In this document: piece by piece, positions 1 through 5,788 of the stretch
Position numbering within the stretch: position 1 is the stretch's first letter
How the letters are laid out: each line of letters opens with the position of its first letter
Assembly: GCA_002746365.1 (NCBI GenBank)
Contig: NVWZ01000012.1
Coordinates: forward strand, 12,531-18,865
Direction of reading: 5' to 3'
Origin: Thiotrichaceae bacterium
GTDB lineage: Bacteria; Pseudomonadota; Gammaproteobacteria; SZUA-229
Length of the DNA: 6,335 nucleotides
Translations under genes and position numbers: made by a program
Notes under the pieces: generated by a model
Told to the model about the DNA's origin: nothing
What the model saw: only the letters and a program-made list of their open reading frames with translations
Databases searched by the model: none

Positions 1-517
1 GCAGGATAATCCCTGGGGGTTCAATATTGACACACCCGAATTTAAATATAACCGAGGTGAATTATATAACCTGTCTATTAAGCGTGGCACGCTAACTGAA
101 GAAGACAGGTATATGATTAATGGCCATATGATACAAACTATTATGATGTTGAATGCGTTGCCATTCCCAAAAGATTTACGAGACGTGCCATTGATAGCGG
201 GTAGTCATCATGAAACGATGGATGGTAAGGGGTATCCAAAAAAACTATCCATGAACGAACAACCATTGACCGCGAGAATGATGGTGATAGCCGATATATT
301 CGAAGCGTTAACGGCTTCTGATCGACCCTACAAGAAAGCGAAGACCTTAAGTGAGGCACTGCGGATATTAAGTTTCATGCGAAATGATAAGCACGTGGAC
401 CCTGATCTGTTCGATTTGTTTTTACAAAGTGGCGTGTATCTAGAGTACGCTAAAAAGTTTCTTGCAGCCGATCAAATTGATCAGGTCAATATTGAGGAAT
501 ATCTATCCTCGACGTAA
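1..517 (+). CDS. HD-GYP domain cyclic-di-GMP phosphodiesterase, C-terminal part (5' end outside the window)
   Basis: The frame is open from base 2 to the TAA at 515-517 and gives 171 visible residues with no start needed inside the window; the first ATG, at 113, is internal. The visible part is the C-terminal half of an HD-GYP domain. It has the LYNLSIKRGTLT lead-in, a histidine in INGHMIQT that matches a metal-ligand position, then HHE-x2-DGKGYP (starting at base 206), which is the GYP signature, and the following ADIFEALTASDRPYKK block with its conserved Asp. The HD dyad itself and any sensor domain (GAF, CHASE, receiver or membrane) would lie upstream. HD-GYP enzymes hydrolyse cyclic-di-GMP to pGpG or GMP in the cytoplasm. 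The ~40-residue tail after the domain (DPDLFDLFLQSGVYLEYAKKF) is, from memory, typical of a subfamily in gammaproteobacteria. The visible catalytic residues are intact, so activity is inferred but unproven. The gene ends 24 bases before the convergent ubiA stop, with no clear terminator between them. Confidence 0.9.
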   Translation, partial: QDNPWGFNIDTPEFKYNRGELYNLSIKRGTLTEEDRYMINGHMIQTIMMLNALPFPKDLRDVPLIAGSHHETMDGKGYPKKLSMNEQPLTARMMVIADIFEALTASDRPYKKAKTLSEALRILSFMRNDKHVDPDLFDLFLQSGVYLEYAKKFLAADQIDQVNIEEYLSST

Positions 518-541
518 TACGGGTTTATGTGGGTTGGTGGC

Positions 542-1717
542 TTATGTCGTCGATGCAAACTGGTAGTCCAGTAATACGCCAAGAAATAAAACCATGCCAA
601 ACCAGTTGTTATTTAAAAAGGCCTGAAAACAACGCTCACGATTTCTGTCTTTAATTAAATATTGCTGATAGATAGCAAATACGGCGGCAGCGGTTACACC
701 TAAATAATAGAAACCACTTAATTCTGCGCGATGACCAATAAGTAATAAATTAAAAATGAGCAGTGTCTGTATCGCAGCAATAATTAATTTATCCTGATTG
801 CCAAATAAAATTGCAGTCGATTTCACGCCAATCTTAATGTCGTCATCGTAATCGACCATGGCGTACATGGTGTCGTAAGCGGTTGCCCATAAAATGGTAG
901 CAAGAAAAATCAGCCATGTGATGGCAGTTACTTCATTCGCCTGTGCGGCATAAGCCATCGGTGCTGACCAGCCAAATGCGGCACCAAGATGCACTTGAGG
1001 CAAATAGTGATAACGTTTCATAAAAGGATAGCTGACCGCGAGTAAAACACCTATAACAGACATGCCGATAGTCAGCGTGTTCATAAACAACACTAAAATA
1101 AACGCAAGTAGACTTAATGTAGCAAAGACTATCAGCGCTTCTTTAGCTGTAATTTTACCGGTGACAAGTGGTCGTTGTGTGGTACGTTTCACTTTGCCAT
1201 CGATATCTCGGTCGGCGTAATCGTTAATCGCACAACCTGCGGAACGCATTAAAATGACGCCGAAGACAAAAACAAATAATACCAGTGGGTCAGGAAAACC
1301 TTCGGCTGCAATCCATAGTGCAATCAGTGTCGGCCACAGTAGGAGTAAGATGCCAATCGGTTTGTTAACACGTGTTAATTGCGCGTATAGTGCCGCTTTT
1401 TTATAGATTGGACTGTGTTTGATTGAAGCGTTGCGTTGTTTGAAATTTGTTTTTAACGCACCTGTTTTATTGGCAACTTTCTTGAATTTTATTTCCAGTA
1501 AGTCGAATAGTGGGTGTTTGCACAGATAATCGACGAGATTATCGATTTGTTTTATTATTTGTTCAATCAGTTTAAGCAGGAAACACGAGACGGCTTTTAT
1601 TTGGTCAGACATGACGCCAAATAACTCTTTCAGAAAGGCACGACTCTTTTTCCCAAAGTACGCAATTTTTGGTAACAGTGTTGAAATAAACTCGGAATTG
1701 AGAGGGAATTTTGCCAT
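542..1717 (-). CDS. ubiA: 4-hydroxybenzoate polyprenyltransferase UbiA with long N-terminal extension
   Basis: UbiA is the integral inner-membrane enzyme that attaches the polyprenyl chain to 4-hydroxybenzoate, the first committed step of ubiquinone synthesis. The core starts near residue 107 (KKAALYAQLTRVNKPIG, then LLLLWPTLIALW). Both Mg-diphosphate motifs are present: NDYADRDID at 165-173 (NDxxDxxxD) and DYDDD at 289-293 (DxxxD) inside YAMVDYDDDIKIGVKSTAILFG, which closely matches E. coli UbiA. Hydrophobic segments alternate through to residue ~385, as expected for a multi-helix membrane protein. At 391 residues it is about 100 longer than the usual ~290. The extra N-terminal ~105 residues are Lys-rich with amphipathic stretches and no recognised domain. 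No ATG, GTG or TTG codon lies in frame between Met36 and the core, so the extension is not an annotation error, although Met36 could be the true start. Upstream of the first ATG only a weak AGGT, ~13 bases away, resembles a ribosome binding site. No ubiC is adjacent. It is transcribed away from the gamma-carbonic anhydrase gene and converges on the HD-GYP gene. Confidence 0.95.
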   Translation of the reverse strand: MAKFPLNSEFISTLLPKIAYFGKKSRAFLKELFGVMSDQIKAVSCFLLKLIEQIIKQIDNLVDYLCKHPLFDLLEIKFKKVANKTGALKTNFKQRNASIKHSPIYKKAALYAQLTRVNKPIGILLLLWPTLIALWIAAEGFPDPLVLFVFVFGVILMRSAGCAINDYADRDIDGKVKRTTQRPLVTGKITAKEALIVFATLSLLAFILVLFMNTLTIGMSVIGVLLAVSYPFMKRYHYLPQVHLGAAFGWSAPMAYAAQANEVTAITWLIFLATILWATAYDTMYAMVDYDDDIKIGVKSTAILFGNQDKLIIAAIQTLLIFNLLLIGHRAELSGFYYLGVTAAAVFAIYQQYLIKDRNRERCFQAFLNNNWFGMVLFLGVLLDYQFASTT

Positions 1718-1963
1718 CGAAGTAATTTTACCTGATTAAGATCGCTAACAGCGTAATCAGCGAGATAGTTTTCACCCAAATCCCTATCTGGAAATGCAGG
1801 TTAGGGTGTAAAGCAGTGGATTTATCGTACTTTATAAAGATTAGCCGCCGCCATTGGTTCAACAGGCATTTTTATAAAGTGCTGTGAATTCAAGGATTAG
1901 TGCCATAAACTGTGTTTCTAAGTAGGGGTCTGGGTTTTAGGACACCACTATTAATCATTAATA
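1718..1963. promoter_or_regulatory. Divergent spacer between ubiA and the gamma-carbonic anhydrase gene
   Basis: These 246 bases hold no gene and must contain the promoters of both flanking genes. I see no textbook -35/-10 pair. AT-rich TTTATAAAG occurs twice: at 1831-1839, as part of the palindrome CTTTATAAAG at 1830-1839, and at 1871-1879. On the minus strand, TTGAAC (complement of 1857-1862) and TATAAA (complement of 1831-1836) could form a ubiA promoter, but the 20-base spacer is too long to trust. Just before the plus-strand start codon, ATTAAT-C-ATTAAT (1950-1962) is both a direct and an inverted repeat. The region is annotated by position; the individual sites are speculative. Confidence 0.4.
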
Positions 1964-2506
1964 ATGAGTATACAGATGCCAAATATACGTTCTTTTGAAA
2001 ATCATCATCCAGATATTAGTGGCACAGCCTTTGTCGATGACAGCGCGGTTGTCACCGGTAACGTGATATTAGGCGAAGACAGTTCGGTCTGGCCATGTTG
2101 CTCGGTTCGCGGCGACATCCATTCGATCACCATTGGTAAACGTACCAACATTCAGGATGGCAGTATTCTACATGTTACTCACGACAGTGAATATGCACCC
2201 GGCGGCTTTAAACTGACAGTCGGTGATGATGTCACCGTTGGCCATAATGTGGTTTTACACGCCTGTACAGTCGAAGACCTGTGCTTAATTGGTATGGGTT
2301 CAGTCGTACTGGATGGCGCGGTTATTCAATCAGGTGCCATGGTGGGGGCAGGCAGCCTGGTGCCGCCCAACAAAGTGCTCGAAGGTGGTTACATGTGGTT
2401 GGGTAGCCCGGTGAAAAGGGTGCGTGAACTAAGCGAAAAAGAAAAATCCTTTCTGCATTACTCTGCGCAGCAATACGTAAAGCTTAAAAATCGTCATATT
2501 GGCTGA
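1964..2506 (+). CDS. yrdA: Gamma-carbonic anhydrase family protein (YrdA/PaaY-like, left-handed beta-helix)
   Basis: This 180-residue protein is a hexapeptide-repeat trimer of the gamma-carbonic anhydrase family and matches E. coli YrdA in length and motif order. Visible hallmarks: WPCCSVRGD, with Arg49 and Asp51 equivalent to the inter-subunit salt-bridge residues of archaeal Cam; NIQDGSILH, with Asn62 and Gln64; and three candidate metal-ligand histidines, His70 plus His94 and His99 in VGHNVVLHA, five apart as in Cam. The C-terminal LGSPVKRVRELSEKE followed by a helix is also typical. The acidic proton-shuttle loop of true Cam is missing, as in the YrdA branch, so whether it hydrates CO2 is uncertain; related proteins have been described as metal-binding proteins of unclear substrate. 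No good ribosome binding site precedes ATG 1964 (the nearest AGGA is ~21 bases upstream). A second ATG at 1976 (Met5) is possible but no better served. Proximity to aroE recalls the yrdA-aroE neighbourhood of E. coli, here interrupted by a GGDEF-EAL gene. Confidence 0.93.
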   Translation: MSIQMPNIRSFENHHPDISGTAFVDDSAVVTGNVILGEDSSVWPCCSVRGDIHSITIGKRTNIQDGSILHVTHDSEYAPGGFKLTVGDDVTVGHNVVLHACTVEDLCLIGMGSVVLDGAVIQSGAMVGAGSLVPPNKVLEGGYMWLGSPVKRVRELSEKEKSFLHYSAQQYVKLKNRHIG

Positions 2507-2559
2507 GTTTATTAGGCTATTTACCAACCGCAATTAATGTAACGATTTGTAAGCCAGTC

Positions 2560-2590
2560 ATGACTTCATTTCCAATTTGTGTACTATACT
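2560..2590 (+). promoter_or_regulatory. Candidate sigma-70 promoter of the GGDEF-EAL gene
   Basis: TATACT at 2585-2590 matches the -10 consensus at five of six positions. ATGACT at 2560-2565 matches the -35 consensus at four of six, but the spacer is 19 bases. An alternative -10, TACTAT at 2582-2587, gives a 16-base spacer with the same -35. Either would leave a leader of about 50 bases before the start codon at 2645. The 138-base gap from the preceding gene and this signal suggest the GGDEF-EAL gene has its own promoter, although no terminator is visible after the preceding gene. Confidence 0.4.
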
Positions 2591-2636
2591 TTATGTCACG
2601 AAGAGCTGTAACTCATTGATTAGTTAGAATAAGTCT

Positions 2637-2642
2637 AGAGGA
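2637..2642 (+). promoter_or_regulatory. Ribosome binding site of the GGDEF-EAL gene, close spacing
   Basis: AGAGGA is a fair Shine-Dalgarno match, but only two bases separate it from the ATG at 2645 (three counting from GAGG). That is closer than the usual 5-9 and may lower translation. The next in-frame ATG is far inside the GAF domain, so 2645 remains the best start. Confidence 0.5.
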
Positions 2643-2644
2643 TT

Positions 2645-4570
2645 ATGGAAAACGACACCGCAATAAACATATTCGATTTAAGCCGAAATCTCCTGCAAAA
2701 GGAGACCGAGATTGAATTATTACAGCAAACTTTTACCGAGATCGGCAGCGAGCTTGATCTCGATAAAGTTTTTCAAATCGTATCTGAGCGGGCGCGTGAA
2801 TTAATTAGTGCCGATACCCTGCTCATTCCCTTACTCGACGATAACTGCATCACATATACCTACCGTGGTGGCTCAGGTGAAAATTCTACAGAGATTGTCG
2901 GCGAATCCCTGCCAATAGAATTCGGTGTTTGTGGTTGGGTGTGGAAGCACAAAAGACCCTGGTGGCAGGGTATGCTGGATGAACTTAGTAGTGAAGAGAA
3001 AAATCGCTGGGAAAAAGAAGTAGGTAATATGATATTAGTGCCGCTACAGGGAAAGCAACATTTTCTGGGTGGCATCGCTGGTTTGAATAAAACCGGTGGC
3101 GGTAGTTTTGATAAAAAAGATTTAAACCTGCTGCAATTATTTGCCAGCATTGTTTCTGTTGCCATAGAAAATGCGATGGCAGTAAAAAACATGGAAGCAT
3201 CCCATAGGTTGAATGAAGACTATCGCTATCGTTTGGAAATAGTGAACAAACAGTTGGTGGAAAGCAGTAAAGAACTAGAATATCTTTCGCTATTTGATTC
3301 CGTCACTGCCTTGCCTAATCGTACATTATTATACGACCGTCTTGCCAGAGAGATATCAGAAGTTGAGCGTCAGAATAGTACTGTTGGTATTTTGTTGATA
3401 GATATAGACAGCTTTAAAGACTTTAATGATGCGCTAGGGCACGACCGTGGTGATGATCTGTTAAATAAAATTGCGCGCCGTTTTGAAGAAAATATCAACA
3501 ATAGTGAAACATTGGCAAGACTGGGTGGCGACGAATTTCTTGTTGTATTACCTGATAAAAATCTTGCGCAAGTGAAACAGCATGCTGAAAAATTTATTAG
3601 TGGATTAAAAAATGAATTTACTATTGGTCAGCAAAATATTGTGGTTAGCGCCAGCATTGGTGTTGCATTATATCCGGATCATGGTGATTCGATTAGCCAA
3701 CTTCTAAGCCATGCTGACCTGGCTATGCATGAGGCTAAGAGTAGTAAATTAGATGTCTGCATTTATAATCCTGAAAATGACCATTCAGCCAAAAGTCTAT
3801 TGGCTATGATTGCTGATATACGTAATTCTTTAGAGAGAAAACAATTTCGATTGCATTATCAGCCTAAAGTTGATGCGAAAAGCGGCAAGGTTGTGGCGGT
3901 AGAAGCATTGGGTCGTTGGACAAGTAAACGACACGGAGAAGTGTCACCAACTATTTTTATTAGTGTGCTGGAAGATAATGGTCTTATTGATGAATATACC
4001 TACTGGGCGATTGAAACAGCATTGCAGCAGGCGAAGGAGTGGAAGGAAAAATTTGGCATCATACGAGTGGCGGTAAATCTTTCCCCGCAGACTTTGCTAC
4101 ACCCTGGGTTTAAAGAAAACATTGAAAAAATTATTAAGTCGAAAGAAGACGGCAGTTTGCTCACATTTGAAATTACTGAAAATTTATTTTTATCTGAATT
4201 TGACCGGCTTGCCAATGTGTTGCAACACGTTCGTGCATTAAATGTGGAGTTATCTATCGATGATTATGGAACGGGTTATTCATCCTTGAGTCGTTTACGA
4301 CGTTTACCTGTTAGTGAATTAAAAATTGATCAATCATTTATTAAAGCCATGGTGGATAATAAAGATGACCAGGTCATTGTGCATTCGACAATAGAGCTGG
4401 CGCATAATCTTGGTTTGACGGTCGTTGCGGAAGGGGTTGAAACGCAGGCTGCGCTTGATCTCCTGGTGTCACTGGGGTGTGATGTCATTCAGGGCTATTT
4501 GATTAGTAAACCATTAGCATTGAGTGAGCTTGAAGCTTTTATCGATGCTAAACACAAACAGTTAGTTTGA
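2645..4570 (+). CDS. GAF-GGDEF-EAL dual-domain cyclic-di-GMP synthase/phosphodiesterase
   Basis: This 641-residue cytoplasmic protein has no membrane segments or signal peptide. Order: a short N-terminal helix; a GAF sensor domain, roughly 38-178; a helical linker, ~179-215, likely coiled and signal-transmitting; GGDEF, ~216-376; EAL, ~390-636. The cyclase domain keeps DIDSFKDFNDALGHDRGDD (253-271, metal and GTP contacts) and an exact GGDEF at 294-298, so it looks active. The inhibitory I-site, normally RxxD five residues before GGDEF, reads NNSE, so product inhibition is probably absent. The phosphodiesterase domain keeps the expected residues: Glu420 in EAL (context EALGRW, where EALLRW is more usual), Asn478, Glu509 and Glu512 in FEITEN, Asp539-Asp540 in DDYGTGYSS, Lys560, Glu596 in EGVET, and Q616-G-Y. 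Both activities are therefore plausible, with the GAF domain deciding the balance; its ligand cannot be read from sequence. It is probably transcribed alone from a promoter near 2560-2590, and transcription likely ends in the hairpin at 4642-4762. Confidence 0.95.
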   Translation: MENDTAINIFDLSRNLLQKETEIELLQQTFTEIGSELDLDKVFQIVSERARELISADTLLIPLLDDNCITYTYRGGSGENSTEIVGESLPIEFGVCGWVWKHKRPWWQGMLDELSSEEKNRWEKEVGNMILVPLQGKQHFLGGIAGLNKTGGGSFDKKDLNLLQLFASIVSVAIENAMAVKNMEASHRLNEDYRYRLEIVNKQLVESSKELEYLSLFDSVTALPNRTLLYDRLAREISEVERQNSTVGILLIDIDSFKDFNDALGHDRGDDLLNKIARRFEENINNSETLARLGGDEFLVVLPDKNLAQVKQHAEKFISGLKNEFTIGQQNIVVSASIGVALYPDHGDSISQLLSHADLAMHEAKSSKLDVCIYNPENDHSAKSLLAMIADIRNSLERKQFRLHYQPKVDAKSGKVVAVEALGRWTSKRHGEVSPTIFISVLEDNGLIDEYTYWAIETALQQAKEWKEKFGIIRVAVNLSPQTLLHPGFKENIEKIIKSKEDGSLLTFEITENLFLSEFDRLANVLQHVRALNVELSIDDYGTGYSSLSRLRRLPVSELKIDQSFIKAMVDNKDDQVIVHSTIELAHNLGLTVVAEGVETQAALDLLVSLGCDVIQGYLISKPLALSELEAFIDAKHKQLV

Positions 4571-4578
4571 ATCTCTTA

Positions 4579-4605
4579 GGGGTCTATTCCCCGTAGCTTG
4601 CTGCG
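4579..4605 (+). repeat. Small palindromes: GGGG-6-CCCC and CGTAGC-TT-GCTGCG
   Basis: GGGG (4579-4582) and CCCC (4589-4592) flank a six-base loop. Overlapping them, CGTAGC (4592-4597) pairs with GCTGCG (4600-4605) across TT, with one G-U pair. The element lies nine bases after the GGDEF-EAL stop codon. It has no T-tract, so it is unlikely to be a complete intrinsic terminator. CCCCG-TAGCTTGCT-GCG is reminiscent, from memory, of short intergenic palindromes common in gammaproteobacteria, and appears to be a decayed copy. The GGGGTCTATT at 4579-4588 recurs in similar form (GGGGTAGTCTATT) at 4784-4796. Confidence 0.5.
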
Positions 4606-4626
4606 ATGCAGTATGTTTAAGGTTAT

Positions 4627-4762
4627 AAAAAGATCAAAAAATGGTCCGCGAAAAACGCAAAAGACGCGAATTGAAGAATGAAAACAAACCATTTGATTGC
4701 TTTTGTTTTGCGTTCTTTGCGTTCTTTGCGTTTTTCGCGGACTAAGTTTTTGCTTTTTCTTT
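4627..4762. terminator. Long inverted repeat flanked by A and T tracts: probable bidirectional terminator, possibly a dispersed repeat
   Basis: The arms at 4644-4670 and 4716-4742 are complementary over 27 pairs with one A-C mismatch and two G-U pairs; the outer 18 pairs (4644-4661 with 4725-4742) are perfect. The stem continues outward by two pairs, one of them G-U. A second inner stem pairs AAAACAAA (4681-4688) with TTTGTTTT (4702-4709), so almost the whole segment can fold as one hairpin. On the plus strand it is followed by T-rich TTTTTGCTTTTTCTTT (4747-4762). On the minus strand it is followed by the complement of AAAAAGATCAAAAAA (4627-4641), also a U-rich tract. Such symmetry between convergent genes fits an intrinsic terminator working in both directions, for the GGDEF-EAL transcript and for hemB-aroE. 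The stem is much longer than ordinary terminators, so an origin as a mobile or REP-like repeat is possible. Confidence 0.7.
4707..4733 (+). repeat. Three tandem 9-base units (TTTGCGTTC) in the right arm of the inverted repeat
   Basis: TTTGCGTTC occurs at 4707-4715 and 4716-4724, and TTTGCGTTT at 4725-4733. The left arm holds the complement of about two units, AAACGCAAA (4653-4661) and the degenerate AGACGCGAA (4662-4670); a third position (4671-4679) has decayed. So the hairpin is built from a 9-base periodicity in opposite orientations. Confidence 0.75.
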
Positions 4763-4766
4763 AATG

Positions 4767-4787
4767 CCCCGTCCGCGTGCGGCGGGG
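4767..4787. repeat. GC-rich palindrome with one bulged T
   Basis: CCCCG (4767-4771), a bulged T, then CCGC (4773-4776) pairs across GT with GCGG (4779-4782) and CGGGG (4783-4787), giving nine G-C pairs. It is strikingly GC-rich against its AT-rich surroundings. No T-tract follows on either strand in the direction needed for a stand-alone terminator; the T-rich stretch lies before it on the plus strand. It resembles the palindrome at 4579-4605 in its CCCCG start and in the flanking GGGGT(AGT)CTATT. Confidence 0.6.
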
Positions 4788-4946
4788 TAGTCTATTAACA
4801 GAGGTGCCCTTAAGTGCTATTTCATTAGTAGTGATATTAAAATAATTTTTAACCAGGCATAATCGCACGATACTTGAAATCAGCGATTGATCGTTAGTGG
4901 TTTTTTCTATGAGAAGTTTATATCTAATTTCGTAGTATCTGAATGT

Positions 4947-5786
4947 TTAAGTTTGCGTTAGTTGTTGCCGAATAACTTTTATTACAGAATGCGTTTCCGG
5001 TCTTACTTTACGCCATATAAAAAATGATTCTGCCGCTTGTTCGACGAGCATGCCCAGACCATCAAATATCTGTGCTGCATTATTTTCAGCTGACCACAGC
5101 ATGAAAGGTGTCGCTTGTGCTGCATACATCATGTCGTAGCTACTGCTGTTCTTTCTAAAAATCGTTTTGGGTAAGGCGGGTAGGTCGCCTTTTAAACTGG
5201 CAGAAGTCCCATTGATAACGATATCGAAATCACGATTGTTGACCTCGTCTAATCCACAACCTGATACATTGCCGAGGTCTGAAAAGTCTTCAGCTAACTG
5301 TGTGGCTTTTTGTTTTGTGCGATTTGCGATTAAGAGTGAAGCCGGTTTTTTTTCAAGTATGGCTTCTAGCACACCGCGCACAGCACCACCTGCGCCGATA
5401 ATTAATATATCTTTATCAGACAGTTCGATATGGTGATTTTTCGTTAGGTCACGCACCAGACCAACACCATCGGTGGTGTCACCATATAAGGTGCCATCTT
5501 GTCGCAGCATTAACGTGTTTACAGCTTTTGCGCGTTGTGCCCGTTCGCTGTGTTGTGTTGCACATAACCATGCGTCTTGTTTGAAGGGAACGGTTATATT
5601 CAGGCCTTTACCGTTGTGTTCAATGAAGTCATTGACGGCCTGATTAAATTGACCCGGCTCAGCCAGTTCGGCTGAGTAGCTTAGTGATTGCTCCGTCTGT
5701 TTTGCGAATAAGCTATGTATCTGAGGTGATTTACTGTGTTTAATGGGGTTGCCAAAAACAGCGTAACGATCTACTTCGGAATTCAT
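4947..5786 (-). CDS. aroE: Shikimate dehydrogenase (NADP+) AroE
   Basis: AroE reversibly reduces 3-dehydroshikimate to shikimate with NADPH, the fourth step of the chorismate pathway, in the cytoplasm. At 279 residues it has the normal single-domain AroE length (E. coli 272). Substrate-side motifs: SKSP at 18-21, NITVPFK with the catalytic Lys69, Asn90 in AVNTL, and Asp106 within GDTTDG. Cofactor side: glycine-rich GAGGAVRG at 131-138 and ANRT at 154-157, the Asn-Arg-Thr that selects NADP over NAD. The C-terminal DGLGMLVEQA (242-251) supplies the conserved Gln250. One oddity is GDTTDG, where the family nearly always has GxNTDG (Thr104 for Asn); the neighbouring Asp is kept. The start at 5786 sits two bases after the hemB stop with only a weak purine-rich AAGAAAA upstream, so translation is probably coupled to hemB. 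Confidence 0.97.
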   Translation of the reverse strand: MNSEVDRYAVFGNPIKHSKSPQIHSLFAKQTEQSLSYSAELAEPGQFNQAVNDFIEHNGKGLNITVPFKQDAWLCATQHSERAQRAKAVNTLMLRQDGTLYGDTTDGVGLVRDLTKNHHIELSDKDILIIGAGGAVRGVLEAILEKKPASLLIANRTKQKATQLAEDFSDLGNVSGCGLDEVNNRDFDIVINGTSASLKGDLPALPKTIFRKNSSSYDMMYAAQATPFMLWSAENNAAQIFDGLGMLVEQAAESFFIWRKVRPETHSVIKVIRQQLTQT

Positions 5787-5788
5787 TG

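Larger units (their letters stand above)
4571..4946. other. Non-coding region between convergent GGDEF-EAL and aroE genes
   Basis: This 376-base gap shows no credible coding frame on either strand. Its left two-thirds are structured: a GGGG/CCCC inverted repeat and an AGCTTGCT-centred palindrome (4579-4605), a long inverted repeat with A and T tracts outside it (4627-4762), and a GC-rich palindrome (4767-4787). The right part (4788-4946) is AT-rich and unremarkable. It must contain the 3' end of the hemB-aroE transcript, but no good minus-strand terminator lies right behind the aroE stop. Confidence 0.85.

Noticed and set aside
518..541. Terminator between the convergent HD-GYP and ubiA genes
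   Set aside because: The 24-base gap has no inverted repeat with a T tract.
542..1717. UbiA as a frameshifted fusion of two genes
   Set aside because: The frame is continuous, the extension has no recognised domain or separate stop/start, and codon use looks similar across it, so a natural extension is the simpler reading.
1743..1753. CGCT-AAC-AGCG mini hairpin in the ubiA leader
   Set aside because: Four base pairs are expected by chance at this length and there is no supporting regulatory context.
2860..3200. Antisense open frames opposite the GAF domain
   Set aside because: They lie fully inside a well-supported coding gene, have low-complexity Ser/Pro/Cys-rich translations without family resemblance, and lack ribosome binding sites.
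4707..4733. CRISPR-like repeats
   Set aside because: The units are nine bases, directly adjacent with no spacers, and there are no cas genes.
4867..4906. Possible plus-strand terminator ending in TTTTTT (4901-4906)
   Set aside because: The preceding inverted repeats (CGAT-TG-ATCG and CACGAT with a broken partner) are too short and weak, and the better terminator at 4627-4762 lies upstream.
5167..5436. Plus-strand open frame opposite aroE, and a second minus-strand frame inside hemB (5992-6264)
   Set aside because: Both overlap strongly recognised genes in another frame or strand, and their translations look like shadows (Ser/Pro-rich, no motifs).
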